Assembly (NCBI GenBank): GCA_934486875.1
Contig: CAKSPU010000005.1
Coordinates: 1 to 64,000, forward strand
DNA from: an uncultured Oscillospiraceae bacterium
GTDB lineage: Bacteria; Bacillota; Clostridia; Oscillospirales; Ruminococcaceae
DNA: 64,000 nt
Direction: 5' to 3'
Each line of letters begins with the position of its first letter. Position 1 is the stretch's first letter. Below are positions 32,734-40,671 of the stretch, one piece after another. The notes under the pieces are model-generated. The model was given only the letters and a program-made list of their open reading frames with translations. It was not told the origin of the DNA and ran no database searches. A program made the translations under genes and the position numbers.

Positions 32734-33459
32734 TTATCTGTACTTTCTCAGCATCTTCACAACAAAGTAAGCAGCTCCGCCGATAACGGCAATCAGTACC
32801 AGAATGAAGAGTATAGTCGTTATCACGGAAACAAATCCGCTGGGGCCCTGATAAAGAGATGTGTCGATGTCGCCTATATTTGCAACAGTCTTGCCGTAGT
32901 TGTCGGTAATTGTGATATCATCAAACATTCCAAGGTCGCCGTCAAAATCCTGAGTTATGGGGAAGGATATGCCGATCTTTGTATTTTCGGAGTTTGCGGG
33001 AACGGTGATGGAGGCTGTTCTGTAGCTGCCTGCGCTGTCTGTAAGGAAGCTGTTGGACATCCAGTCTGCACCGTCCGAGAATATCTCAAACTGTCCCGTT
33101 GCCTTTGCTGCCTTTGCGGAAGCACTGATATAGATAGTCATTGTGTATCCGCCGAAGTTATCAAGTCCGAAATCGGAAGCTTCAAGATAAAATCCTCCGT
33201 AACGGTTGCTGAGGGTTCCCTTGAAGCTCTCACTGAGCTTTAACGCCTTGCCCGAAAGAGCGTCATTTTCAGTAAGCTCCATTGTAAGCCCTGCATCATT
33301 GGCATTGCCGAAGGTGTGTATGTACCCCAGTGACTTGTCGGTATCAAAGGAAATAGTTGCGGCGGCGGCATCGTCAGTGTTTTCAGCTTCCGCAAACACT
33401 GCTGTGCTCATTGTAAAGGCAGCGGCGGCTGCGATCATCAAGGATAATATTTTTTTCAT
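32734..33459 (-). CDS. surface protein with C-terminal membrane anchor, unrecognised
   Basis: 241 residues. It has a signal peptide (MKKILSLMIAAAAAFTM...) and a beta-rich middle of about 165 residues resembling a jelly-roll carbohydrate-binding fold (KALKLSESFKG, GGYTMTIYISA, GMFDDITI). One hydrophobic segment (about 208-230) and a short basic tail KMLRKYR end the protein. That order suggests an exported domain held in the membrane. The jelly-roll reading is inference from strand pattern and the late DDITI, which often closes such modules. The ATG at 33459 has only a weak AGAAAG site. It is a single-gene unit with a good promoter. Confidence 0.75.
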   Translation of the reverse strand: MKKILSLMIAAAAAFTMSTAVFAEAENTDDAAAATISFDTDKSLGYIHTFGNANDAGLTMELTENDALSGKALKLSESFKGTLSNRYGGFYLEASDFGLDNFGGYTMTIYISASAKAAKATGQFEIFSDGADWMSNSFLTDSAGSYRTASITVPANSENTKIGISFPITQDFDGDLGMFDDITITDNYGKTVANIGDIDTSLYQGPSGFVSVITTILFILVLIAVIGGAAYFVVKMLRKYR

Positions 33460-33529
33460 TAGTGACCCATCTTTCTCTCTGTTTTCTTTTCTCTCGGGTG
33501 ACCGTTCAAATTTACAATCACACATTATA

Positions 33530-33558
33530 ATTTTATTACAAAACCTCCTATTTGTCAA
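33530..33558 (-). promoter_or_regulatory. promoter of the anchored surface protein gene
   Basis: Minus strand TTGACA (33553-33558), 17-base spacer, TAAAAT (33530-33535). Confidence 0.75.
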
Positions 33559-33622
33559 TAGCACGCAGGTGCTTTTTCTGTCAATTTTTTTCACTGAAAT
33601 TTTATATATCCTACAAATAGAG

Positions 33623-33649
33623 AAAACGGCGGAGAAATATTCCCCGCCG
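33623..33649 (-). terminator. probable terminator after the EF-G-like gene
   Basis: CGGCGG and CCGCCG arms (33627-33632 and 33644-33649) extend into a longer stem. The T-run is short (TTTTC), so confidence is moderate. Confidence 0.6.
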
Positions 33650-33661
33650 CTGTATGATTTA

Positions 33662-35740
33662 TCAGTCTGCGCCGCCAAGGGAGAGGATAACATCCGAAAC
33701 AAGGTTTGTGGGGAGCTGCTCATAGCGAACAAAGTCAAACTCAAAGCTTCCTCTGCCTCTGGTTATCTGTCTGAGCTGCATTGCAAAATTCTGCATCTCA
33801 CGCTCGGGAACTTCCGCAACTATCTCGGTCATACCCTTTTCATCGGCAGGATTCATTCCCAGAACTCTGCCTCTGCGCTTATTCAGGTCGCCCATAACAT
33901 CGCCTGTGTTGTCATTGGGGATAATGGCTCTGAGAGTACCCACAGGCTCGAGGATAGTGGGGTCAGCCTGCTTCATACCCTCCTTGAATGCAATTGCCGC
34001 AGCGGTCTTGAATGCCATTTCGGAGCTGTCAACAGGGTGATATGAGCCGTCAACGAGGATAGCCTTAACACCTGTTACGGGGCAGCCTGCAAGAACACCC
34101 TTGCCCATACAGTCACGGAGTCCCTTTTCAACTGCGGGGAAGAAGTTTCTGGGAACAGCGCCGCCGAATACCTTTTCTTCAAAAACAAGGTCATCGGAGA
34201 GACAGGGCTCAAATTCGATCCATACGTGACCGTACTGACCGTGACCGCCCGACTGTTTCTTGTGCTTGCCCTCGGTCTTGACCTTTTTGCGGATAGTTTC
34301 CTTGTATGCGATGCGGACGGGAGCAAGCGTCACTTCAACGCCGAACTTGTTTTTGAGCTTTGCAGCCGCAACTTCAAGATGCTGCTCGCCGAGACCCGCA
34401 AGGACAAATTCACCTGTTGAGCTGTCCTGACCGAAGGAGAGGGTGGGATCTTCCTCGCAGAGCCTTGCAAAGGCTGCGCTTATCTTGCTCTCATCGCCCT
34501 GGGACTTAGGCTTTACCGCCATTTTGTAGCAGGGTCTTGGGAATGCTATCTTATCGAGGGAAACAGCCTTGCCCTCGCATATGGTGTCATTTGTAGCCGC
34601 ACCTATCTTGACTGCCGCACAGATATCGCCTGCGCCTGCGGAAGTGATCTCGGTCTGCTTCTTGCCGCAGAGAGTGTAGAGCTTGCCTATCTTCTCCACG
34701 CCGCCCGTAGATGCATTTATGTACTCGGAATTTGCTTTGAGAACGCCGCTCATAACACGGATAAAGGACATCTTGCCAACAAACTGGTCGGCAACTGTCT
34801 TGAACACGAATGCTCTGAGAGGAGCGTCCTCTGTGCAGGCAATTTCCTCGATATCATCGCCCGAAACAGCCTCTGCGGGAGGGCAGTCGGCAGGTGAGGG
34901 CATAAGGAGGGTGACTTCCTTAAGAAGCATATCAATGCAGCCCATTGTCACATCGGAGCAGCATACAACGGGAGTGATAAGTCCCCTGTTCATACCGTCG
35001 TGAAGCCCCTTAACAAGCTCCTTCTGAGTGAAAGCCTCGCCCTCGAAGAACTTCTCCATAAGAGCATCATCGGTCTCGGCAACTGCCTCGGAGAATGCCG
35101 CAACAAGTCCGTCCATACGATATTCCATTTTCTCGGAGATCTCGGCGGTGGGCATATCGGTCTCTGAAACATTGCCGTTCTCATCATACTTATAGCACTT
35201 CATCTCAATGAGATTTACGTAGGATACAACCTGTCTGTCCTTGATAACGGGAACGATAACGGGACACACGGTAGGACCGAAAACGGTTTTCAGATCGGTG
35301 AGGACATTGTAGAAATTAGCATCGGGGTCATCTACCTTGGTGATGACGAACATTGTGGCTTTGCCTGCCTTGCGGGCAGCCTTATATGCCTTTTCGGTGC
35401 CGACCTTAACGCCCGATTTGCCCGATACGGTTATCATAACGGTATCGGCGGCACGGACAGCTTCAAGCATATCCGCTTCAAAATCGAAAAGTCCCGGGGC
35501 ATCAAGGAGATTGAGCTTAAGTCCGTTGTATTCAAAGGAAGCGACGGAAGCACCGAGAGAAGCCTTGCGTCTGATCTCTTCGGGGTCATAGTCGCATACT
35601 GTGGTGCCTTCGGCGGTCTTTCCCAGACGGTCGGAGGCTCCTGCCTTATAGATAAGGGCTTCGGCAAGGGTGGTCTTTCCCGAGCCGCTGTGTCCTGCTA
35701 TTGCAATATTTCTGATATCCTCTGCACGGTATTCCTTCAT
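33662..35740 (-). CDS. elongation factor G-like translational GTPase (EF-G paralogue)
   Basis: 692 residues with the five-domain EF-G layout. G1 is GHSGSGKTTLAE (16-27), G3 is DAPGLFDF, and G4 reads TKVDDPDA instead of the usual NKxD. The switch I block lacks the normal RGITI; the region reads RRKASLGAS. Domain IV has KHKKQSGGHGQYGHVWIEF with the usual tip sequence. Proteins like this (EF-G2-type) occur beside a standard fusA and have lost or changed translocation activity in the cases studied; the role here is unknown. It is not next to ribosomal protein genes, which supports the paralogue reading. It has its own promoter. Confidence 0.88.
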   Translation of the reverse strand: MKEYRAEDIRNIAIAGHSGSGKTTLAEALIYKAGASDRLGKTAEGTTVCDYDPEEIRRKASLGASVASFEYNGLKLNLLDAPGLFDFEADMLEAVRAADTVMITVSGKSGVKVGTEKAYKAARKAGKATMFVITKVDDPDANFYNVLTDLKTVFGPTVCPVIVPVIKDRQVVSYVNLIEMKCYKYDENGNVSETDMPTAEISEKMEYRMDGLVAAFSEAVAETDDALMEKFFEGEAFTQKELVKGLHDGMNRGLITPVVCCSDVTMGCIDMLLKEVTLLMPSPADCPPAEAVSGDDIEEIACTEDAPLRAFVFKTVADQFVGKMSFIRVMSGVLKANSEYINASTGGVEKIGKLYTLCGKKQTEITSAGAGDICAAVKIGAATNDTICEGKAVSLDKIAFPRPCYKMAVKPKSQGDESKISAAFARLCEEDPTLSFGQDSSTGEFVLAGLGEQHLEVAAAKLKNKFGVEVTLAPVRIAYKETIRKKVKTEGKHKKQSGGHGQYGHVWIEFEPCLSDDLVFEEKVFGGAVPRNFFPAVEKGLRDCMGKGVLAGCPVTGVKAILVDGSYHPVDSSEMAFKTAAAIAFKEGMKQADPTILEPVGTLRAIIPNDNTGDVMGDLNKRRGRVLGMNPADEKGMTEIVAEVPEREMQNFAMQLRQITRGRGSFEFDFVRYEQLPTNLVSDVILSLGGAD

Positions 35741-35828
35741 AGTGTGTTCGCTCCTTACTTTGGTTTATTTTTGCTGATAAAGTATCTATTTGTCAAAATG
35801 TACAATCAGCTTGGTAATTACATTATTC

Positions 35829-35857
35829 ATTATATATCATTTGTATAAGTTTTTCAA
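35829..35857 (-). promoter_or_regulatory. EF-G-like gene promoter
   Basis: Minus strand TTGAAA (35852-35857), 17-base spacer, TATAAT (35829-35834). It leaves a leader of about 80 bases. The 35741-36046 gap contains only this and the divergent GH5 promoter. Confidence 0.7.
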
Positions 35858-35960
35858 GAGCCGAATGCAATTTTGTACAGAAAATTTAAATTTGTATGTC
35901 CATTTTTATTCAGTTTGACTATACAAGCGACAAAAAGTTCAAATTAATTTGCAAAAAGGG

Positions 35961-35989
35961 TTGTAATTATACTGCGGATATGCTATTAT
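35961..35989 (+). promoter_or_regulatory. GH5 lipoprotein promoter
   Basis: TTGTAA (35961-35966), 17-base spacer, TATTAT (35984-35989). Two GACATATG/GGTATGTC-like words follow at 35993-36021 and could be a regulator site. Confidence 0.55.
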
Positions 35990-36046
35990 TGTGACATATG
36001 ACAAATATTATCAGGTATGTCAAACAATTTTTATGGAGGAAAACCT

Positions 36047-37861
36047 ATGAAACTGAAAACGATATCATCAGCTGCGGCTGTATGTATGGCTGTCACTATG
36101 CTGGCAGGCTGCGGTCAGACTCCCGATACGGCTTCCGGAAGCGGCAGTTCCGAAACGGCTGAAAGCAGCACCGAAGCTGTGACGATATCCCCCGAGGAAG
36201 AGGAAAAAATAAGCTCTATGACATCTCTTGAAATGATAAGGGCTATGGGCAACGGAATAAACCTGGGAAACACCCTTGAAGCCTACAACCACAAGGGCTA
36301 CATAGGCGGCGGCAACCCCGACGGCTTTGAAACCGGCTGGGGACAGCCCTACACCACCGCCGAAATGATCCGGGGTATGAAAAATGCAGGCTTTGACACC
36401 ATCAGAATACCCGTTGCGTGGACAAACGGTATGAACTACGAGTCGGGCGACTACACCATTGACCAAAGGCTTATGGACCGTGTGGAGACCGTTGTGAACT
36501 ATGCTCTCGATGCGGATATGTACGTTATCATCAACGACCACTGGGACGGAAGCTGGTGGGGTATGTTCGGCTCGGAGGATATGGCTGTAAGGGACAAGGC
36601 TCTTGAAATGTACAAATCTATGTGGACGCAGATAGGCGAAAATTTCAAGGACTATTCCCGCAAGCTCATTTTCGAGTCCGCCAACGAGGAGCTTGGCGAC
36701 CGTCTCAATGACAAGGACGTTACAGGCTCTGAGGGTGTTCTTTCAAAGAGCGAGTGCTACGAGACGACCAATATGATAAACAGCGAATTTGTGCAGCTTA
36801 TCCGCTCTCAGGGCGGCAACAACGCTGACCGCTTCCTGCTCATTGCGGGCTATAACACGGACATTGCAATGACCTGCAACGAGCGCTTCAAAATGCCCGA
36901 GGACACTGCCGATAGCAAGCTTCTCCTTTCCGTTCATTACTACACTCCGTGGGACTACTGCGGCACGGAGAGCGTTGACCACTGGGGCTCACCGAGGGAT
37001 TACAAGGAGCAGAACGATCTGTTCAAAAAGCTGTCCAAATTCTCCGAACAGGGCTACGGCGTTGTTATCGGTGAATATGCGGTAATGCAGAAAAACGGCG
37101 GCATCAAGCCCGACACCGACAAATTCTATGCAAATGTCCTTGACAACTGCGACCTCTACGATTTCTGCCCCGTTCTGTGGGATTGCAGCAATTTCTACAA
37201 GAGAATAACGAACACTCTTGCGGACGAAACTCTTGCAGAGCTTTTCTCCTCAAGACGCTATGAAAATGAGAACAAGGACACCGAAACCGTCAAGGCAGAG
37301 GCAAAGTCAAGGATAGAGGAGACCGCCCGGAACGCTTCCGATGAGCAGATGGCATCAATTGAGTTTCCTCCCTCCGACGATGCTGCTATTGCCTGGATAA
37401 TGTATGCATCAAGCGATTACGGCGTATCCTACAGCGTTGGAGACAGCTATGACCCCACAAGCTGCACAACGGGCATTAAGGCTCAGAACGCACAGATCAC
37501 GGGCGAGGGCACATACACCGTGAGCCTTGATTTCTCCGACTGCGGAATGGCAAAGGGCGTTTCCTTCTCCGCCCTGGGCATTTCAAACGGCGAACAGCTT
37601 TTCCCCGGTTATACCTACACAATTGACGAGATACTCATTAACGGCGAGGCTTACGAAATGACGGGCAAGGGCTACACCTGCTCCGATGACGGAAAGTGTA
37701 CGAGAGTAAATCTCTACAACGGCTGGGTGAACACCGTTCCCGATGATGCAAGAACCGCTGACGGCAATACTGACGGCTGCTCTCCTCAGATAATGCAGCT
37801 CACCGACGGCAAGAGAGTAAAGACCATTTCGGTAACATTTACGGTAAAAGCGGGTCAGTGA
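36047..37861 (+). CDS. lipoprotein GH5 glycanase
   Basis: About 604 residues. The signal peptide ends in a lipobox MLAGCG (lipid Cys near 22), so it should be anchored on the cell surface. A Ser/Thr/Glu linker (30-55) leads to the GH5 barrel (about 55-400). The acid/base is Glu214 in FESANEELGD, where the usual NEP reads NEE, and the nucleophile is Glu343 in VVIGEYAVM. A C-terminal beta module of about 170 residues starts near 430 and is likely carbohydrate binding. GGAGG is seven bases before the ATG. It probably trims glucan or mannan chains held at the surface; specificity is open. Confidence 0.9.
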   Translation: MKLKTISSAAAVCMAVTMLAGCGQTPDTASGSGSSETAESSTEAVTISPEEEEKISSMTSLEMIRAMGNGINLGNTLEAYNHKGYIGGGNPDGFETGWGQPYTTAEMIRGMKNAGFDTIRIPVAWTNGMNYESGDYTIDQRLMDRVETVVNYALDADMYVIINDHWDGSWWGMFGSEDMAVRDKALEMYKSMWTQIGENFKDYSRKLIFESANEELGDRLNDKDVTGSEGVLSKSECYETTNMINSEFVQLIRSQGGNNADRFLLIAGYNTDIAMTCNERFKMPEDTADSKLLLSVHYYTPWDYCGTESVDHWGSPRDYKEQNDLFKKLSKFSEQGYGVVIGEYAVMQKNGGIKPDTDKFYANVLDNCDLYDFCPVLWDCSNFYKRITNTLADETLAELFSSRRYENENKDTETVKAEAKSRIEETARNASDEQMASIEFPPSDDAAIAWIMYASSDYGVSYSVGDSYDPTSCTTGIKAQNAQITGEGTYTVSLDFSDCGMAKGVSFSALGISNGEQLFPGYTYTIDEILINGEAYEMTGKGYTCSDDGKCTRVNLYNGWVNTVPDDARTADGNTDGCSPQIMQLTDGKRVKTISVTFTVKAGQ

Positions 37862-37879
37862 TTACCTTATGATATCCGT

Positions 37880-37909
37880 GCTGCCGCAGTTTTTGCGGCA
37901 GCATTTTTT
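37880..37909 (+). terminator. terminator after GH5 lipoprotein
   Basis: Perfect stem GCTGCCGCA/TGCGGCAGC with a five-base loop and a T-run. Confidence 0.9.
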
Positions 37910-38038
37910 GTGCATTTTTCATCATAATAAATATGTACAAAAAAATCCAAAAGTTACAAAGCGAATACAAAATGGTATCAAAAACAGTTAAAAAGATTAA
38001 ATGATGAATACAAAAGGCTGACAATTCAGGAAAACCCA

Positions 38039-38067
38039 TTGACATAAGCTTTTGCGGCTGATATTAT
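38039..38067 (+). promoter_or_regulatory. pseudokinase promoter
   Basis: TTGACA (38039-38044), 17-base spacer, TATTAT (38062-38067). Transcription should begin near 38074, immediately before the tandem repeats. Confidence 0.75.
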
Positions 38068-38079
38068 ATTATTGCGGGA

Positions 38080-38136
38080 TTGCGTAAATACGCAATAGTT
38101 GCGTGAAATCGCAATAGTTGCGTGAGATCGCAATAG
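38080..38136 (+). repeat. three tandem 19-bp repeats, each with a TTGCG/CGCAA inverted pair
   Basis: Three abutting units (38080-38098, 38099-38117, 38118-38136) follow the pattern TTGCGTRARATCGCAATAG; the first has TAC in place of TC-type bases. A fourth begins (TTGTG) and decays. Each unit is a near palindrome, so it could be a protein site on DNA or a small hairpin in the 5' leader. The array ends 60 bases before the pseudokinase start codon. The rest of the 37862-38196 gap holds a terminator and the promoter. Confidence 0.9.
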
Positions 38137-38196
38137 TTGTGCATTAACGGCAGCAGCCCGCACAGCTTCAAGTTTTTCCGAAAGGAGATGCCGGGT

Positions 38197-40158
38197 TTGG
38201 CGGAATATAACTTAAAACTTTGTATGGGCTGTATGGAACCAAAGGAATCCGAGGGCGTTTGCCCCCTCTGCGGATATTCCCCCGATGTTCCGTCTCTGCC
38301 CGAATACCTTTCTCCCGGTACATTTCTTAACGAGAGATACATCGTGGGCAAGCTCCTCCATTTCAACGGCGAGGGTGCTGACTACATCGGCTTCGATACC
38401 GTCACATCTTCAAAGGTGACCATAAAGGAATATATGCCCGATACCCTGTGCAGCCGTGCCAAGGACAGCAGCGTTATTGCGGTAAAGCAGAACTGCGTTG
38501 CCCAGTACAAGGCGTTTATGTCCGAGTTCGTTGAGCTAAATAAAATGCTTGCGAAAATGCGCACCCTCGGTCACATAAATCCTGCCATAGATATGTTCGG
38601 CGACAACAACACAGGCTATGTGGTGTTCAGATATATCGAGGGTATGAACCTTGCGAAATACCTCAAGGAGCACGCAGGAGAGCTTACCTGGGACGAGGTG
38701 AAAAAGCTCTTCCCTCCCATATTCACCACACTTTCACTCATACATAATGCGGGGCTTATCCACAGAGGAATATCCCCCGAAAATATAATCGTTGACGAAA
38801 AGGGCGAGCTGAAGCTCATCGGTTTCAGCATTGCCGATGCAAGAACTGCCAACACCGAGCTTGCTTCCGAGGTCTACAGCGGATATGCCGCTCCCGAGCA
38901 GTACAGCTCCAGCAACTGGCAGGGCACGTGGACGGACGTTTACGGCATATGCGCCCTGCTTTACCGTATCCTTACGGGAACCGCTCCCACCGACGCTATG
39001 GAGCGCCTTGCAAATGACACACTGCTCCCCCCAAAGAGCCTTAACAACAACATTCCCGCCAATGTCTCAAAGGTCATAATGAACGGAATGAGCCTTTCGG
39101 GAGAGCTGAGGATACAGACCGTCACCGAGCTTGTGACGCAGCTTTTTGAGGAGCCCGAGTGGGAAAAGCCCCGCTCCGTTTCTCAGACCCAGACCATTTC
39201 TATCCCCAAGCAGCACAGCACAAAAGGTCCTGTTGCAGAGCCGAGACCCGCTCCGAAGTCTCCTATGAGCAGACGAAAGGTGTTCATATTTGTGGCTCTC
39301 ATAACCGCCGTGGTGGTCTTTACTGCAATGGCTGTGCTTATGATGACCCTTGATGACAACAGCAGTCAGATAACAAATGCCATAACCCAGACCACAACAC
39401 TGCCTGCCGACCCCGAAACTATGCCTGTTACCGATGAACAGGGCGAGACCGTGACTATGCCGCCTGTGAGCGCCGCTGCCGAGGTCTCCGACCCCTCTGC
39501 TCTTCCCACTCTCGCAGTGATAGAGACATCTTCCGTTTCCGACGGCACATCTGAACAGACCACCATAAAGCCCGGCGCAACGGTCTATATTATGAATGAC
39601 CTTGTGGGCAAGAATTACGACACGGTGAAAAACTCCTCAGCAAACGAAAATCTTACCATTATCCCCGAGTATGTTTACACCGATGAATACGAAAAAGGCA
39701 TAATTTTCGAGCAGTCCATTGAAAAGGGTTCCAACTACGAAAAGGGCTCCGAGCTTACTCTGAAGATCAGTATGGGTCCCGCAAAGGTGGTCGTTCCCGA
39801 ATTTTACGGACTGAACAAGAAGGATTATTTCGATCTGCTCAATTCCTGCGGCATAAAGTACGAGGAAAAGGCTTACGAGACCGACAAGACCCTTAATGAT
39901 TATGTTGCGTGGATAAGCATTGAGCCCGGTGAGTATATCGACCTTGAAGCGGGAGAGGTATTATCCGTATTCGTTGCGGTAAATCCCGACAACACCGCTC
40001 CCTCCGAGACCACCACCACAGCAACGGAAACCACCACGGAAGCGTCCTCCGCCTGGGTGACCACCTCCGTGCCCGAGATCACCACAACAACAGTCACCAC
40101 CACAACAACACAGGCTCTTACAGACGAGCCCGACATCACCATTTCACTTGACTATTAA
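38197..40158 (+). CDS. membrane pseudokinase with zinc ribbon and two PASTA domains
   Basis: About 653 residues. A four-Cys zinc ribbon (Cys9, 12, 22, 25) opens the protein. A Ser/Thr kinase-like domain follows (about 40-320), then one membrane segment (361-383), a Thr/Pro linker, two PASTA domains (about 461-527 and 528-596) and a Thr-rich tail. The VAIK-type Lys77 is kept (TIKEYMP). The HRD aspartate is Gly (HRGISPEN, 189-196), the DFG motif reads GFS (209-211), and the glycine loop is degraded. It should therefore be a pseudokinase sensing wall fragments rather than an active enzyme. The start is TTG at 38197, nine bases after AAGGAG; the adjacent ATG at 38188 is too close to that site. 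Confidence 0.88.
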   Translation: MAEYNLKLCMGCMEPKESEGVCPLCGYSPDVPSLPEYLSPGTFLNERYIVGKLLHFNGEGADYIGFDTVTSSKVTIKEYMPDTLCSRAKDSSVIAVKQNCVAQYKAFMSEFVELNKMLAKMRTLGHINPAIDMFGDNNTGYVVFRYIEGMNLAKYLKEHAGELTWDEVKKLFPPIFTTLSLIHNAGLIHRGISPENIIVDEKGELKLIGFSIADARTANTELASEVYSGYAAPEQYSSSNWQGTWTDVYGICALLYRILTGTAPTDAMERLANDTLLPPKSLNNNIPANVSKVIMNGMSLSGELRIQTVTELVTQLFEEPEWEKPRSVSQTQTISIPKQHSTKGPVAEPRPAPKSPMSRRKVFIFVALITAVVVFTAMAVLMMTLDDNSSQITNAITQTTTLPADPETMPVTDEQGETVTMPPVSAAAEVSDPSALPTLAVIETSSVSDGTSEQTTIKPGATVYIMNDLVGKNYDTVKNSSANENLTIIPEYVYTDEYEKGIIFEQSIEKGSNYEKGSELTLKISMGPAKVVVPEFYGLNKKDYFDLLNSCGIKYEEKAYETDKTLNDYVAWISIEPGEYIDLEAGEVLSVFVAVNPDNTAPSETTTTATETTTEASSAWVTTSVPEITTTTVTTTTTQALTDEPDITISLDY

Positions 40159-40194
40159 GCTTGTGATGAACAAAAGAAAGAAACAAAACGGAAC

Positions 40195-40243
40195 ATAAAA
40201 ACACCGCCCGAGGAAGAAAGATATATCCTCGGGCGGTGTTGTA
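40195..40243. terminator. bidirectional terminator between convergent genes
   Basis: Perfect 14-bp stem ACACCGCCCGAGGA (40201-40214) with 40226-40239. On the minus strand it is followed by TTTTT; on the plus strand by a weaker TGTATT. Confidence 0.85.
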
Positions 40244-40645
40244 TTATGCTTCGGCTTCGACCCTGCGCTTTATCCTCTCGGGGTCATTCAGATAGTCGTC
40301 AAGGTCAAGGTATTCATCGCAGACAAGCTCCTTGTAGGCTCTCTGCTTATCAATATAGGTGGGGACTGTCTCACGGCTCAGATATTCCTCTTCAAGCCAT
40401 CTGAGCATCTCTGCGTGCCCCTCCTCGGAAAGAGGGAACTCACGCATTACCACATCTTCGGACTTGTCTATGCAGTTCCTGCCAGACCAGATGTAGGCTC
40501 TGAGGGTCTTGTCCCCCTCCTTGGGGCAGTTGGGGACTACCTTGTAGTTCATATCCTTTTCCGCTGCACTGCCCGAAAAAATGCCCTTTTCGCCGAATAC
40601 GAAAAATTTCGGTATCTCAAAATATTTTGATGCTGATGAACCCAT
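40244..40645 (-). CDS. conserved-looking hypothetical protein
   Basis: 133 residues, soluble, acidic overall, with no signal peptide or membrane segment. It begins MGSSASKYFEIPKFFVFGEKG, has a central RAYIWSGRNCIDKS stretch and ends in a charged helical region (YLDLDDYLNDPERIKRRVEAEA in two parts). I do not recognise a family. AAAGGAATG lies ahead of the ATG. It sits 26 bases after the Sapep dipeptidase gene and before a shared terminator, so it is probably the last gene of the pepF-Sapep unit. Confidence 0.7.
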   Translation of the reverse strand: MGSSASKYFEIPKFFVFGEKGIFSGSAAEKDMNYKVVPNCPKEGDKTLRAYIWSGRNCIDKSEDVVMREFPLSEEGHAEMLRWLEEEYLSRETVPTYIDKQRAYKELVCDEYLDLDDYLNDPERIKRRVEAEA

Positions 40646-40671
40646 TGCTATTCATTCCTTTTATCTTTGTA

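Noticed and set aside
38080..38136. CRISPR array
   Set aside because: Repeats abut with no spacers, are only 19 bases, and no cas gene is in the window.
38137..38196. Pseudokinase start at 38137 directly after the tandem repeats
   Set aside because: No ribosome site there; the zinc-ribbon N-terminus and an AAGGAG site support 38197.
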